A DNA stretch of 64,000 nt from Actinoplanes sp. NBRC 103695 (GCF_030269485.1 NZ_BSTL01000001.1:514832-578831); one strand, 5' to 3'. Shown: positions 51,864-61,268, numbered from the stretch's first letter. Made by a program: numbers and translations. Notes: generated from the letters alone by a model not told the origin.

Positions 51864-52436
51864 TCAGTGCCAGGGCGTGTAGTCCGGGTTGCTGCGGCAG
51901 TCGTCCATGATCTCGGTCCTGGTCGACTTGTCGACCGGGCAGACGCCGATGATGTACTTCCGCCGGATCCCGCCGGGGAAGGCGACCTCCTGCTGGTCGG
52001 CGTACTTGTGGGTGGATCCGATGGTCCGGTTGACGTCCACCCCGCCGGGCGCGTCGATGTAGTAGTTCCAGCCGGCCTTGTACCAGGCCTTGTAGAGGTC
52101 GTGGTCGTAGGTGGTGGAGACGTACGGCGACGGCTGGTTCTCCAGGACGTACTTCTCCACGTCGTACTGGCCGTTCGCCACGTCCTTGGCGGCGAAGCCC
52201 TCCGCGAAGATGACCTCCGGTGCGCGGCTGTCGCTGCGGTAGAGCGTGCCGCAGCCGCTGCGCCACACCGGTTCCGGGGTGATGCGGTCCACGTCGACGT
52301 CCCGGTCGACGGCCGCCTTCACCCGGTTCGCGAACTGCGGGCAGGCCGCGGTGGCGGCCGTGGCGGGCGCTGCCGCGGCGGTCGTGAGGGCGATGCCGGC
52401 GCTCAGCGCGGCGGCGACGAGACGGTTCTTGATCAT
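51864..52436 (-). CDS. Secreted ADP-ribosyltransferase toxin, scabin/pierisin-like
   Basis: ATG at 52436, 190 residues with signal peptide (MIKNRLVAAALSAGIALTTA...ATA). ART motifs in order: GTLYRSDSRAPEVIFAEGF (catalytic Arg), SPYVSTTYDHDLYKAWYKAG (STS-like strand), and QQEVAFPGG (the Q-x-E catalytic turn). IDAPGGVDVNRTIGS and YIIGVCPVD complete the scabin pattern as I remember it from Streptomyces scabies. Scabin-type enzymes ADP-ribosylate guanine in DNA or nucleotides rather than protein. It should be exported by Sec and could act on other organisms. No immunity gene is obvious. Confidence 0.78.
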   Translation of the reverse strand: MIKNRLVAAALSAGIALTTAAAAPATAATAACPQFANRVKAAVDRDVDVDRITPEPVWRSGCGTLYRSDSRAPEVIFAEGFAAKDVANGQYDVEKYVLENQPSPYVSTTYDHDLYKAWYKAGWNYYIDAPGGVDVNRTIGSTHKYADQQEVAFPGGIRRKYIIGVCPVDKSTRTEIMDDCRSNPDYTPWH

Positions 52437-52525
52437 GAAAGAACGATGTGGGTGTGATCGGGAAACGAGGCGGTTCGTCCCCCGATCGTCGGCGTGTCGG
52501 GCAAGCATTGACATACATTGATGCC

Positions 52526-53515
52526 ATGTCTGACCGTCCGGTCCGCAGGGCCGCCCTCGTGATCGCCGCCGCCGCGGCCCTGGTCTCCGGCGCCGCCGCG
52601 CCGGCGTCCGCGGCAGCCTCGGCGAGCTGCTCCCGCCCGCCCGGGGACGCCACCGTGGACGTCCGCTTCCAGGGACAGACCTATCCGGTCCTGGTGCACA
52701 TCCCGCCGGCCCTTCCCGGCGCCGGACGCGTACCCCTGGTGCTCAACCTGCACGGCAGCAGCGGCAACGGGCCCGGCCAGATGGACTACACCGGCCTGCG
52801 TGCCGTCGCCGACGAGAACGGCTTCATCGTGGCGGCGCCCAACGGGGCGATCTCGCTGCCGCAGAACCCGATGCCGGCCGACGGCAGCTGGGCGTGGAAC
52901 GTGCCCGGGGTGCCCACGACGGCCGGTCAGATGCCGCCGCCGGACGCCCGGGACGACGTCCGGTTCCTCGGCAAGGTGATCGACGTGCTCGCCGAGAGGC
53001 TCTGCACCGACCCGCGCCGCACCTACGCGACCGGGAACTCCGGCGGCGCCCGGATGTCGTCGGCGCTGGCCTGCCGCCTCTCCGGGAAGATCGCGGCGAT
53101 CGCCGCCGGCGCCGGGCTGCGGGCGGGCCGCCCCGACCCCGACGACGTCACCGTCCCGGAGGCCGAGGACTGCCGTCCCGGGCGTCCGGTGCCGGTCGTG
53201 ACCTGGCACGGGCAGCAGGACACGGTCAACCCGTACCCGGGCAGTGCCGACCTGCGGTGGGGCTACGCCGTCCCGCTCGCGGCGCAGACCTGGGCGCGGC
53301 TCAACGGGTGCCGGAGCGGACCGCGGGCGGAGACGGTCACCGAGCACGTGACCCGGCTGACCTACACCGGTTGCCGGCGCGGCGCCGACGTGGTGCTCTA
53401 CCGGATCAGCAACGGCGGGCACGTCTGGCCCGGCGTCAACGAGCCGGGAAGCGAGATCGACGCCTCCCGGATCCTCTGGGACTTCTTCGAGCGCTTCCGC
53501 CTGCCGGCCGCCTGA
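52526..53515 (+). CDS. Secreted PHB-depolymerase-family esterase
   Basis: ATG at 52526, 329 residues. Signal peptide MSDRPVRRAALVIAAAAALV...ASA. The feruloyl-esterase/PHB-depolymerase (LpqC) fold is shown by PLVLNLHGSSGNGPGQM, nucleophile TGNSGGARMS, Asp in WHGQQDTVNPYPGS and His in SNGGHVWPGVN; Cys pairs are typical of secreted members. It probably cleaves acyl esters from plant cell-wall polymers or polyesters. Divergent from the toxin gene with 89 bp between starts. Confidence 0.87.
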   Translation: MSDRPVRRAALVIAAAAALVSGAAAPASAAASASCSRPPGDATVDVRFQGQTYPVLVHIPPALPGAGRVPLVLNLHGSSGNGPGQMDYTGLRAVADENGFIVAAPNGAISLPQNPMPADGSWAWNVPGVPTTAGQMPPPDARDDVRFLGKVIDVLAERLCTDPRRTYATGNSGGARMSSALACRLSGKIAAIAAGAGLRAGRPDPDDVTVPEAEDCRPGRPVPVVTWHGQQDTVNPYPGSADLRWGYAVPLAAQTWARLNGCRSGPRAETVTEHVTRLTYTGCRRGADVVLYRISNGGHVWPGVNEPGSEIDASRILWDFFERFRLPAA

Positions 53516-53601
53516 CCGGACACGGAAGCCGGGTGGCCGCGTTCGTCAACATCCACTAGGCTGCGGGCGCTGTGCGGGGATCCACAGAAGAGAGTACCGA
53601 A

Positions 53602-54426
53602 GTGACCGAAAGTGAGTCGGCACCTCCGGGCATCGACGTCACCAGGCCCAGCGTGGCCCGGGTCTACGACTTCATGGTCGGCGGCAAGGACCACTTCGCG
53701 GTCGATCGGACGGCCGCCGAGCACGCGATGGCCATCATGCCCGACGCGCCGGAGGCGGGGCGTGCCTGCCGGGCGTTCCTGCGCCGTGCGGTGCGTTATC
53801 TCGCGGCCGAGGCGGGCGTCCGCCAGTTCCTCGACATCGGCTCGGGGCTGCCCACGCAGACCAATGTGCACCAGGTCGCCTACGAGGTCGATCCGGCGGC
53901 GCACGTCGTCTATGTGGACAACGATCCGATGGTTCTCGTGCACGGCCGCGCGTTGCTCGCCGACGAGTCGAACACCAAGGTGATCGAGGCCGACGTCCGT
54001 GCTCCGCGGGAGATCCTCGAGCACCCGGTCGTCCGCGAGTGCCTGAACTTCGACGAGCCGGTCGCCCTGCTGCTGCTGTCGATCCTGCACCACGTGCACG
54101 ACTCCGAGGACCCGGGCGCGATCGCGGCCACGCTGCGTGACGCACTGCCGTCCGGCAGTCATCTGGCGATCATCCACTTCTGGGATCCGGCCGGCGAGCA
54201 CCCGCGCATCTCGGCGAAGGTCCGCGAGGTCGAGCAGGTGTTCAACGAGACCATGGGCACCGGCCGGTGGCGGCGCCGCGAGGAGATCCAGGCGTACTTC
54301 GGCGACTTCGAGATGATCGAGCCGGGACTGGTGCCGCTGGCCGAGTGGCGTCCCGGCGACGAGGCCCCGGCCGAGCAGACGGACACCTACTACACCATGA
54401 TCGGCGGCGTGGCCCGCAAGCCCTGA
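53602..54426 (+). CDS. DUF574-family SAM-dependent methyltransferase
   Basis: GTG at 53602 (VTESESAPPGID) with AGAGAG upstream; GTG at 53572 is possible. 274 residues. The family opening VTRPSVARVYDFMVGGKDHF is diagnostic, followed by FLDIGSGLPTQTNVHQVA (SAM motif I), VVYVDNDPMVLVHGRALL and ALLLLSILHHVHDSEDP. Actinomycetes hold dozens of such paralogues, mostly uncharacterised. Convergent with the MerR gene. Confidence 0.9.
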   Translation: MTESESAPPGIDVTRPSVARVYDFMVGGKDHFAVDRTAAEHAMAIMPDAPEAGRACRAFLRRAVRYLAAEAGVRQFLDIGSGLPTQTNVHQVAYEVDPAAHVVYVDNDPMVLVHGRALLADESNTKVIEADVRAPREILEHPVVRECLNFDEPVALLLLSILHHVHDSEDPGAIAATLRDALPSGSHLAIIHFWDPAGEHPRISAKVREVEQVFNETMGTGRWRRREEIQAYFGDFEMIEPGLVPLAEWRPGDEAPAEQTDTYYTMIGGVARKP

Positions 54427-54434
54427 CGGCCGGT

Positions 54435-55334
54435 TCAGGCGCTCCGGATGGCCTCGGCCAGCCATCGGAGATCGTCGCCGGCGTCCGGCGCGGAGCGCTG
54501 CCCGCGCACCCGGGCGACGAGCCCGCGGTACCGTTCCGCGCCCGCCTCGATCCCGGCCTCCAGGCATTCCCGCACGGCGGGCAGGTCGGCGGCGCGGAAC
54601 AGGCCGGAGACCACCTCGGCGGCCGGCGGCGTCCCGGGGGAGATCCCGCGGTCCCGGGCCTCGGCGACGGTGTTCACCACCTGCCTGGCCCACCAGATGC
54701 GAGCCCCCGGCGGGTCGTCCTGCCCGGGCGCCGGGGTGCTCAGCTCGAGGAACCTCCGCATCCGGGCCCGGAAGCCGGGATCCGCCACCAGTTCCGCCAG
54801 CTCGATCCACGCGTCCACCTGGTCGGGTGTGGGATCGTCGGGCAGGTCGATGCGCAGGGCGTGGATGCGCTCGCGCACCTGCGGGGTGACGTCGAGGCTG
54901 CCGAACACGTCCCGTTTGAAGTCGTCGACGATCTGGGCGCGCTGGGTGGCGGAAAGTCGTGCCAGCCGGTTCATCAGGGCGGTCTCCTCGGTGGTGGAAC
55001 CTCGTTTGGACACGGTGGACAGGACGGCCCGGCTCATCCTCAGTGAGCGGATCTGCGCGTCGAGGGCCGCCACATGCGCGTCGGCGACCTCGGCGACGGT
55101 GACCTGCCCGTCCAGGACGCGGCCGGCGTCGTCGAGCCCGAATCCCAGCTCGCGCAGGGTCCTGAGGAGCTCGACGCGGGCCACCGAGGAGGCGTCGTAC
55201 AGCCGGTAGCCGCTCGGCGAGCGGGACACCGGCGGGACGGCTCCCGTGTCCGACCAGAAGCGCAGGGTACGCACGGTCAGGCCGGTGCGGCGGGCGAGCT
55301 GGCCGATGGTGAGCAGGCCGGGGCGTTCATCCAT
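54435..55334 (-). CDS. MerR-family regulator
   Basis: ATG at 55334, 299 residues. HTH: LLTIGQLARRTGLTVRTLRF then WSDTGAVPPVSRSPSGYRLY, coiled coil at 90-125. The long C-terminal part (FLELSTPAPGQDDPPGARIW and AADLPAVRECLEAGIEAGAE) is an effector-like helical domain. It starts directly at the -10 region of a MerR-type promoter (leaderless). It follows the GH106-like gene on the same strand, 48 bp apart. Confidence 0.88.
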   Translation of the reverse strand: MDERPGLLTIGQLARRTGLTVRTLRFWSDTGAVPPVSRSPSGYRLYDASSVARVELLRTLRELGFGLDDAGRVLDGQVTVAEVADAHVAALDAQIRSLRMSRAVLSTVSKRGSTTEETALMNRLARLSATQRAQIVDDFKRDVFGSLDVTPQVRERIHALRIDLPDDPTPDQVDAWIELAELVADPGFRARMRRFLELSTPAPGQDDPPGARIWWARQVVNTVAEARDRGISPGTPPAAEVVSGLFRAADLPAVRECLEAGIEAGAERYRGLVARVRGQRSAPDAGDDLRWLAEAIRSA

Positions 55335-55340
55335 GGGTGA

Positions 55341-55371
55341 ATCCTCGACCTTGCAGCCGCTGGAGAGTCAA
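55341..55371 (-). promoter_or_regulatory. MerR-type promoter with 19-bp spacer
   Basis: On the minus strand TTGACT (55371-55366), a 19-bp spacer and GAGGAT (55346-55341). A 23-bp imperfect dyad (55347-55369, GAC..T.CAGC.GCTG.A..GTC) fills the spacer, as in MerR-activated promoters. The start codon lies 7 bp after the -10, so the transcript is probably leaderless and autoregulated. Confidence 0.65.
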
Positions 55372-55382
55372 GCGCGCCGGTG

Positions 55383-58300
55383 TCAGCCGTGGTGCGGAGG
55401 CGGCGCCGGCAGCGCCCAGACGTCCGCGAGCGACGGGTCGGAGAAGTCGGGATCGGCGCGGCTCTGCACCCGTACGCGAACCGTGCCGGTCGTGGCGAAC
55501 CCGGCGGGCACGTGCAACCGGTACGCGGCGGTGCCCGCCCGGCGCAGCGGCCGGACGTTGAGCCGGGTCGCGACGAGCTCGCCGCCGACGAGGATCCGGT
55601 AACTCTTCTGCTGCGGATTGTCGTCGTAGGTCTCCAGGCCCTGCAGCACGAACGGCTTCCCGGGGGTGACCGCGACGTCGAACTCGTACCAGGCGTCGGG
55701 CACCCGGTACCCGGCGTAGCGGCGGCTCAGCCCGGCCTCGACGTTCGTGCCGCTGGTCGGCGATGCCGTCAGCCCGTGCGCCTTCTCCGACGCGGTGTCC
55801 CCGAGGTCGACGTGGTCGGCCGCTCCGCCGGGCGGGGTCGCGAAGGACCAGCGCAGAGTCGTGGCCGCGTCGTCGACCGCGGTCCCGCCGACCAGGAACG
55901 CCGCGCGCACCGGCACGTCGCCGACGGGTTCGAAGCCGCCGGGGAAGAGGTGCGCCACCCCGCGGGCCGAGCCACCGGCCGGCACCCGGACGGGAGCGGA
56001 CCGCTGGGCCGTCCAGCCGTCCGGGCCGGCCGCGGTGACGACGCCGGTGACCGGCTCGGCGCCGTGGTTGACGACGGTCAGCCCGACGTCCGCCCCGTCG
56101 CGGGTCACGGTGGCCGTGGCGCGCCCCGCCGAGACGGCCGCCGGCGTCAGTGTCACCGGCACGGTCACCGAGGGCACCAGGGTCACCGGTCCGAACAGGC
56201 CCGAGTCGTACGGCTGCCGGTTCTTCTCGTTGCCCTGGGTGTTGGTGACCCGCACCTCGATCGTATTGACGCCCTCGCGGAGCAGGCCGCCGAGGTCGAC
56301 CGTGTAGGGCGCCCAGACCCGGTCGGCCACGTGGGTGCCGTTGACGGTGACCTGGGCGACGTCGGCGACCCGTCCGAGGTCGAGGGTCCACTCGGCCCGG
56401 TTGCCGCCAAGGGTGACCCGAGTGGTGTACGTGGCGCTCCCGGAGTAGAGCGGGGCGACATCGTTCCAGCCCCGCAATGGACGCGTGATCGGCGCCGCGC
56501 CGTTCTCCAACGCCATGGTCCAAACCCCATCAAGATCCAATGCTGGGGGTACGACCACAGGTGCGCCGGCGCCGGCGAGCGCTCCGCCGGCACCGTCGTC
56601 GCCGCGGAGCCTGACGACGCCGGACCGTTCGGTGCGGACCCGCCCGGTGAGCACCCCGCCGGCGACAGTCGCCGAGGTCACCCGGCCCGCTCCGACGACC
56701 TTGGAGACGTGCGCTCCAGGCGTGCCGCTCACGGTGACGCCGACCGGCGCACGGGGCTCGAGCCGCATGGGCACGACGGTGCCCTCGCCGGTGGCGCGAT
56801 ATGTGGTGGCCTCGGTGACGTCACCGGTCTCCGGGTCCCAGACGGCCGGCACCCCGTCGGAAGGGAAGGTCACGTCCACGGTGACGGGCGCGCCGCCCTC
56901 GTTGAGCAGCAGGTATCCGTCGGTGCCACCCTCGGTGAACCGCAGCACGCGGATGCCGGTGTCCGGCGTCGACAGCGTGACGGCCGCCTGCCCGAGACCC
57001 GCCGCGGCCGGTCCGGCCTGAGCGGGCGCCGCGACGGTGACCACCCGGTCCCCGCCGAGCCTGCGGATCTCCGCCACCAGCGCGGCGAGCTGGGAGTCCT
57101 TCCCGTCGACCTCCATGGCGGGTGCGGGCCCGGCGAAGACCACCTCGCCGCCCGACGCGACGAAGTCACGAAGCGTCCGGGCCGCGCCGAGCGACAGGTA
57201 CGGCGCCTTCGGCACGACGACGGTCGTGTAGGTCATCCGGCCGACGCGCAGCGTCCCGCCGGCCACGGACGCGGGGGTGAGCACCTGCGGGTCGGCGGTG
57301 AGGGCGCCCTCGTCGAGCTGGTCGAAGTCGACCTGGGAGTCCTCCAGCGAGCCCATCGTGGCGATCCAGTCCCGGTCCGGCTCGAAACCGGCGGCGGAGC
57401 GTTGCGCGGCCTCGTTGGAGCGTTGCGTCTGCAGCAGCGCCGTCGGGGCGGCCGTGGTGTGCCGCCCGAACTCCATCAGCCGGCCGGTCCAGGTGTTGAC
57501 CTGACCCATCCACGGCCACCAGGTGTTCTCCCGCATGAACACCGGCGGGTACGGGATGCCCTCGATCCCGTCGTACGTGGTGTGGAACAGCGCCTTGTTG
57601 ATGCCCCGAAGCGCCGAGGTGGCGGCGCCTTCGCGCAGGTCGTCGAGGGACTTCTCCCATCCGGTGGCGCCCATCAGCTCGTCGTACACCAGAGGTCTGC
57701 CCATCTGGTGTGCGACGCTGGCCGCGGTGCGGGGCAGGAAGCGTGCGGCACCGTTGCCGACGTCGTTGAAGATCAGGTCGGTGCCGGGGATCTGCGCCCA
57801 CTGATGCGCCGTGAGCAGGTTGCCCGAGTGGCGTAGTTCCTCGAGCGGCCCGTGCTCGTCCCAGAGCGGGTTGGAGATGATCGAGACGCCGTGGGCCTCG
57901 GTCCACTCGTACTTCGGCTTCCAGTAGGTGTCGACCCACTGGTCGGACGCGGCCCGGTAGAAGCGGCCCTTGGCCGTCGCCCCCTCGCGGCCCATGTCGT
58001 TGAACACCGACACCATCGCCCGGGCGACGGTCGTGCCGCCGGCCTCGACACGGCCGGCGAGCGAGGGTGACCAGGGCACGGCGTTCTCGTTCGGCCGGTC
58101 GCTCAGCGACGGCTCGTCGTCGGCGAAGCCCTGCAGGACCGTGCCGAAGGCCCAGGCGAAGCGGTCGTGGTACTCGCCCATGACGATCTGGTCGTAGAGG
58201 GCCATCGCCTCGGCGTCGAGGGTGTCGGCATAGTTGTCCCCCCGGAAGCGGTAGGTGAACGCCTCGACGCGCCAGTCGCCGGCGGGCGCGTCCCACGTCC

Positions 58301-59465
58301 GGTCGCCGGTCAGGTCCACGACGTCGTCGAGGCGGCTGCTCCCGGCCGGGCGGGCGGTCACGGCGATGACGTTCTTCAACGGCGTGACCGCGACGTCGAA
58401 GTCGTCGAGGGACGCCGGGTCGGTGAAGTCGTCGCGGTAGAGCGGCGTCCCGGCGGGGACCGGGGCGACCTCGAGGTCGTCGAGCCGCCACTTCTGCGGC
58501 CCGTCGACGCGCATGCCGACCCGGCCGGTCGCGAACGTCCGGTCGGTGACCGGCGGAACCGCCATCCCGTCGAGGGTCGCGGAGATCTGATCGCCGACGG
58601 CGCGGATGCTGATCGTGTGGCGGCCGTCCGGGTTCCACCCCGCGGGCGCGGCCGATCCGAGCCGGATCTGCGAGAAGCCGCCGTCGACCTGCTTCCAGAA
58701 GTCGACGTAGCCCGCCTTGCGGACGTCGACGAGATAGCCGTTGCGCTTGTCGGGTGACCGCACCATGAAGCCCGCGGTGCCCGACTCGACGGTGAAGCCC
58801 GCCTCGACGGTGTAATCCGACCAGCCGGCACCCTCCTTGAGCAGGGTGATGCCGGGGAAGACGGCGGCGTCCGCGACGACCTCGCCGTCCTCCAGGTGGA
58901 CGCCGGCGCCGAACAGCCCGGCGAGGTCGACCCGGGCGCCGCCGTGCACGACCACGTCGCCGGTGCGGACGGCGGTCTTGACGCCGAGGTCGGGTCGCGG
59001 GGCGTACGTCTTGCCGCCGACGGTGCCGCCGTTGACGATCAGGCCTCCGGCGGCGCCGCTCGGGAACTGCGAGTCGTTGTCGAGCCAGACCTTCATGCCG
59101 AGGTCACGCGACTTCTCCAGGACGTGCTCGACCCGGTCGAACCAGGCCGGTGTGAAGAACGGCTCGGCGTCCATCCGGAAGATGACGGTCTCGGTGAAGC
59201 CGGCGTCGTGCATGTCCTGCAGCGTCCGGTCGACCTGCGCCTCGGTCTGCACCCGGTTCCAGAACCAGAGCACCGCGGGCTTCTGCGCGGTCGGGTGGGC
59301 AAAGGCTTCGACATCCCACCCGGGTACGACGAGATCCGACGTGGCCGCCGTGGGTGAGGCGGCGACGTCCTGTCCGGCCGCCCTGGCCGCGGGTGGGGCG
59401 ACGGCGAAGTTGACCAGGGTGAGGGCGAGAGTCAGGACGACTGTGGCACGGCGAGGCAGGCGCAT
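55383..59465 (-). CDS. Secreted GH106-like alpha-L-rhamnosidase
   Basis: ATG at 59465, 1360 residues. Signal peptide MRLPRRATVVLTLALTLVNF...AARAA. GH106-type landmarks are AVLWFWNRVQTEAQVDRTLQ, AGFTETVIFRMDAEPFFT, KVWLDNDSQFPSGAAGG, then later KYEWTEAHGVSIISNPLWDE. A jelly-roll/LamG-like insert occupies residues 210-360. The C-terminal third holds galactose-binding-like sandwich domains (AEWTLDLGRVADVAQVTVNG) and a last beta domain. It should release rhamnose from pectin or saponins outside the cell. A LacI-like operator sits 29 bp upstream. Much larger than minimal GH106 owing to inserted modules. Confidence 0.8.
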   Translation of the reverse strand: MRLPRRATVVLTLALTLVNFAVAPPAARAAGQDVAASPTAATSDLVVPGWDVEAFAHPTAQKPAVLWFWNRVQTEAQVDRTLQDMHDAGFTETVIFRMDAEPFFTPAWFDRVEHVLEKSRDLGMKVWLDNDSQFPSGAAGGLIVNGGTVGGKTYAPRPDLGVKTAVRTGDVVVHGGARVDLAGLFGAGVHLEDGEVVADAAVFPGITLLKEGAGWSDYTVEAGFTVESGTAGFMVRSPDKRNGYLVDVRKAGYVDFWKQVDGGFSQIRLGSAAPAGWNPDGRHTISIRAVGDQISATLDGMAVPPVTDRTFATGRVGMRVDGPQKWRLDDLEVAPVPAGTPLYRDDFTDPASLDDFDVAVTPLKNVIAVTARPAGSSRLDDVVDLTGDRTWDAPAGDWRVEAFTYRFRGDNYADTLDAEAMALYDQIVMGEYHDRFAWAFGTVLQGFADDEPSLSDRPNENAVPWSPSLAGRVEAGGTTVARAMVSVFNDMGREGATAKGRFYRAASDQWVDTYWKPKYEWTEAHGVSIISNPLWDEHGPLEELRHSGNLLTAHQWAQIPGTDLIFNDVGNGAARFLPRTAASVAHQMGRPLVYDELMGATGWEKSLDDLREGAATSALRGINKALFHTTYDGIEGIPYPPVFMRENTWWPWMGQVNTWTGRLMEFGRHTTAAPTALLQTQRSNEAAQRSAAGFEPDRDWIATMGSLEDSQVDFDQLDEGALTADPQVLTPASVAGGTLRVGRMTYTTVVVPKAPYLSLGAARTLRDFVASGGEVVFAGPAPAMEVDGKDSQLAALVAEIRRLGGDRVVTVAAPAQAGPAAAGLGQAAVTLSTPDTGIRVLRFTEGGTDGYLLLNEGGAPVTVDVTFPSDGVPAVWDPETGDVTEATTYRATGEGTVVPMRLEPRAPVGVTVSGTPGAHVSKVVGAGRVTSATVAGGVLTGRVRTERSGVVRLRGDDGAGGALAGAGAPVVVPPALDLDGVWTMALENGAAPITRPLRGWNDVAPLYSGSATYTTRVTLGGNRAEWTLDLGRVADVAQVTVNGTHVADRVWAPYTVDLGGLLREGVNTIEVRVTNTQGNEKNRQPYDSGLFGPVTLVPSVTVPVTLTPAAVSAGRATATVTRDGADVGLTVVNHGAEPVTGVVTAAGPDGWTAQRSAPVRVPAGGSARGVAHLFPGGFEPVGDVPVRAAFLVGGTAVDDAATTLRWSFATPPGGAADHVDLGDTASEKAHGLTASPTSGTNVEAGLSRRYAGYRVPDAWYEFDVAVTPGKPFVLQGLETYDDNPQQKSYRILVGGELVATRLNVRPLRRAGTAAYRLHVPAGFATTGTVRVRVQSRADPDFSDPSLADVWALPAPPPHHG

Positions 59466-59493
59466 AGCGGATCCGATCGACGCGGTGCTACGA

Positions 59494-59507
59494 CTGTAAC
59501 GTTTCAG
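59494..59507. promoter_or_regulatory. LacI-type operator upstream of the GH106-like gene
   Basis: CTGTAACGTTTCAG differs at one base from a perfect 14-bp palindrome with the LacI-family core AACGTT. It lies 28 bp before the ATG at 59465. A related site occurs upstream of the rhamnosidase pseudogene (62181-62193). Confidence 0.6.
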
Positions 59508-59526
59508 TCACTGTGGACAGACTGTT

Positions 59527-60177
59527 TCAGTTGTGATGCCGGGAAGTCAACAGGCTCAGGCCGGTGATCAAGGCCCAGGCGAGAAAGCTGTACAGCGAGA
59601 TGCGCTCGGCGAGTCCGGTCGGCACCCACCCGTACGTGAGGGGGATGTTGAGCAGCCCGACGACGCCGGCGACGACGCTGGTGACCGCGAGCCACCGAGG
59701 AAACCCGAGCGGCCGCCCGGCCAAGCCGGTCACGATGGCCAGGGCGTTCCCGGCGATGATCGAGAGGAACGCACCGATCAGGTAGAGCGGCAGCGTTCCG
59801 TCGGTGAGGCGGTCCGGGCCGAGCGGAAACACGGCGAACAGGATCAGGGCGACCGCCTGTGCCGCGCCGAGGGCCGGGACGGTCCGGCGCCGCCAGCCGG
59901 TGAGCCGGCGGCCCAGAGCGACACTCGCCACGCCGACCAGGATCCCGGCGGCGATCCAGGCGATGCTCATCAACCACCACAGCGGAGACGAGATGACGAT
60001 GCCGCGGAACTCCCCGGTGAAGCGGCTGCCGAGAAAGTTCACGTAGTCCTCGACGTAGCTGTAGGGGCGCTGGTCCCAGGCGGCGGCGACGATCGCCTCC
60101 CCGATCAGGGCGATCAGGGCCGCGGCGACGAGAGCGGGTCCGGCCCAGCGGGCGACGGCCTTGGCGTCGGAGGTCAT
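59527..60177 (-). CDS. DUF998-like membrane protein
   Basis: ATG at 60177 overlapping the oxidoreductase stop by one base (GTG 60180 also possible); 216 residues, about six membrane helices (GPALVAAALIALIGEAIVAA, SPLWWLMSIAWIAAGILVGV, ALGAAQAVALILFAVFPLGP, LYLIGAFLSIIAGNALAIVT, VTSVVAGVVGLLNIPLTYGW, SLYSFLAWALITGLSLL). The layout resembles DUF998. Function unknown; coupled to the oxidoreductase and so under the same divergent promoter. Confidence 0.7.
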   Translation of the reverse strand: MTSDAKAVARWAGPALVAAALIALIGEAIVAAAWDQRPYSYVEDYVNFLGSRFTGEFRGIVISSPLWWLMSIAWIAAGILVGVASVALGRRLTGWRRRTVPALGAAQAVALILFAVFPLGPDRLTDGTLPLYLIGAFLSIIAGNALAIVTGLAGRPLGFPRWLAVTSVVAGVVGLLNIPLTYGWVPTGLAERISLYSFLAWALITGLSLLTSRHHN

Positions 60178-61229
60178 CACGGCACCAGAATGATCTTGCC
60201 GAGGGCGGTGCGGTGCGAGGACTCCGACAGCTCCATCGCCGCGGCCACCTCGGCGAGCGGGAAGCGGGCGGCGATCTGCGCGCTGAGCTTGCCGTCGCTG
60301 AGCAGGCCGAAGACGTGCGAGAGATCGGTACGCAGCCGCGCCAGGAACGCCTCGCGCCTGGCCGAGCCGGGCTTGCCCGCACCCGCCCAGATGTCGTAGA
60401 AGCTCGCATGCCGTCCCGTCGGCAGGGTGTTCCAGAACGTGAGCTTGCTCAGCAATGCCAGGAAGGTGAGCACCACCGGAGTCCGGTCGTCGAGCTTGCT
60501 CGCGATGCTGTACGACACGAGCGTCCCGGTGCGGTTGAGCAGCCGGTACGAGAGGCCGACGCTGGCGCCGCCGAGGTGGTCGAACACCGCGTCCACGCCG
60601 TCCGGGGCCAGTTCACGCACCCGGGCCGCCAGATCGGGGTCGCGATAGTCGATCGGCTCCGCGCCCAGGGCCCGGAGCGCCTCGTGGTGCCGCGGGCCGG
60701 CCGTGCCGATCACCCGGGCGCCCGCCTGCCGGGCGAGCTGCACCAGGATCGTGCCGACACCGCCGCCGGCGCCGAGCACGAGCACCGTCTGCCCGGCCCG
60801 CACCCTCGCCCGGCCGTGCAGCATCTGGTAGGCGGTCACCCCGTTGACGACCAGCGTCTCCGCCTCGTCGGGGGTGACCCCGTCGGGCACCTCGACCACC
60901 TCGGCCGCGGCCAGCAGGACCCGGGTGGCCCAGGCGCCGGTCTTGGTCAGGGCGGCGACCCGCCGGCCGGTCAGCGCGGGATCCACGCCGGGTCCGGTGG
61001 ACTCGACGATGCCGACGAGGTCGTAACCGGGCACGAACGGGAACCGGGGCTGACCGAAGTAGCGGCCCCGGCGCATCGCGCTCTCGGCGAACGAGACGGC
61101 GGTCGACTCGACCCGAACCGTGACCTGGCCGGCGGCGGGTGGCGGCAGTTCCCGATCGACCAGGCGTAGGCCGGACGCCGCGACCTTGCCCGGCAGGACC
61201 ACCTCGGTGGTGGTGTTCGAGCCTGTCAT
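60177..61229 (-). CDS. Quinone-oxidoreductase-like MDR dehydrogenase
   Basis: ATG at 61229, 350 residues. No catalytic zinc Cys; the start SFAESAMRRGRYFGQPRFPF and the phrase VPGYDLVGIVESTGPGVD are typical of QOR-type MDR proteins. Nucleotide-binding Rossmann motif VLVLGAGGGVGTILVQLARQ. Probably an NADPH-dependent quinone or enone reductase. Divergent from the TetR gene, with an inverted repeat and promoter between them, so likely TetR-controlled. Confidence 0.88.
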   Translation of the reverse strand: MTGSNTTTEVVLPGKVAASGLRLVDRELPPPAAGQVTVRVESTAVSFAESAMRRGRYFGQPRFPFVPGYDLVGIVESTGPGVDPALTGRRVAALTKTGAWATRVLLAAAEVVEVPDGVTPDEAETLVVNGVTAYQMLHGRARVRAGQTVLVLGAGGGVGTILVQLARQAGARVIGTAGPRHHEALRALGAEPIDYRDPDLAARVRELAPDGVDAVFDHLGGASVGLSYRLLNRTGTLVSYSIASKLDDRTPVVLTFLALLSKLTFWNTLPTGRHASFYDIWAGAGKPGSARREAFLARLRTDLSHVFGLLSDGKLSAQIAARFPLAEVAAAMELSESSHRTALGKIILVP

Positions 61230-61268
61230 CGTCAGCTCCCGAAGTCTCGCGATGGTGTGTCGCTCTGT

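Noticed and set aside
49918..51882. Single long frame covering protease and AGN-tagged genes
   Set aside because: It is out of frame with both clear genes and reads as Arg/Gly-rich noise.
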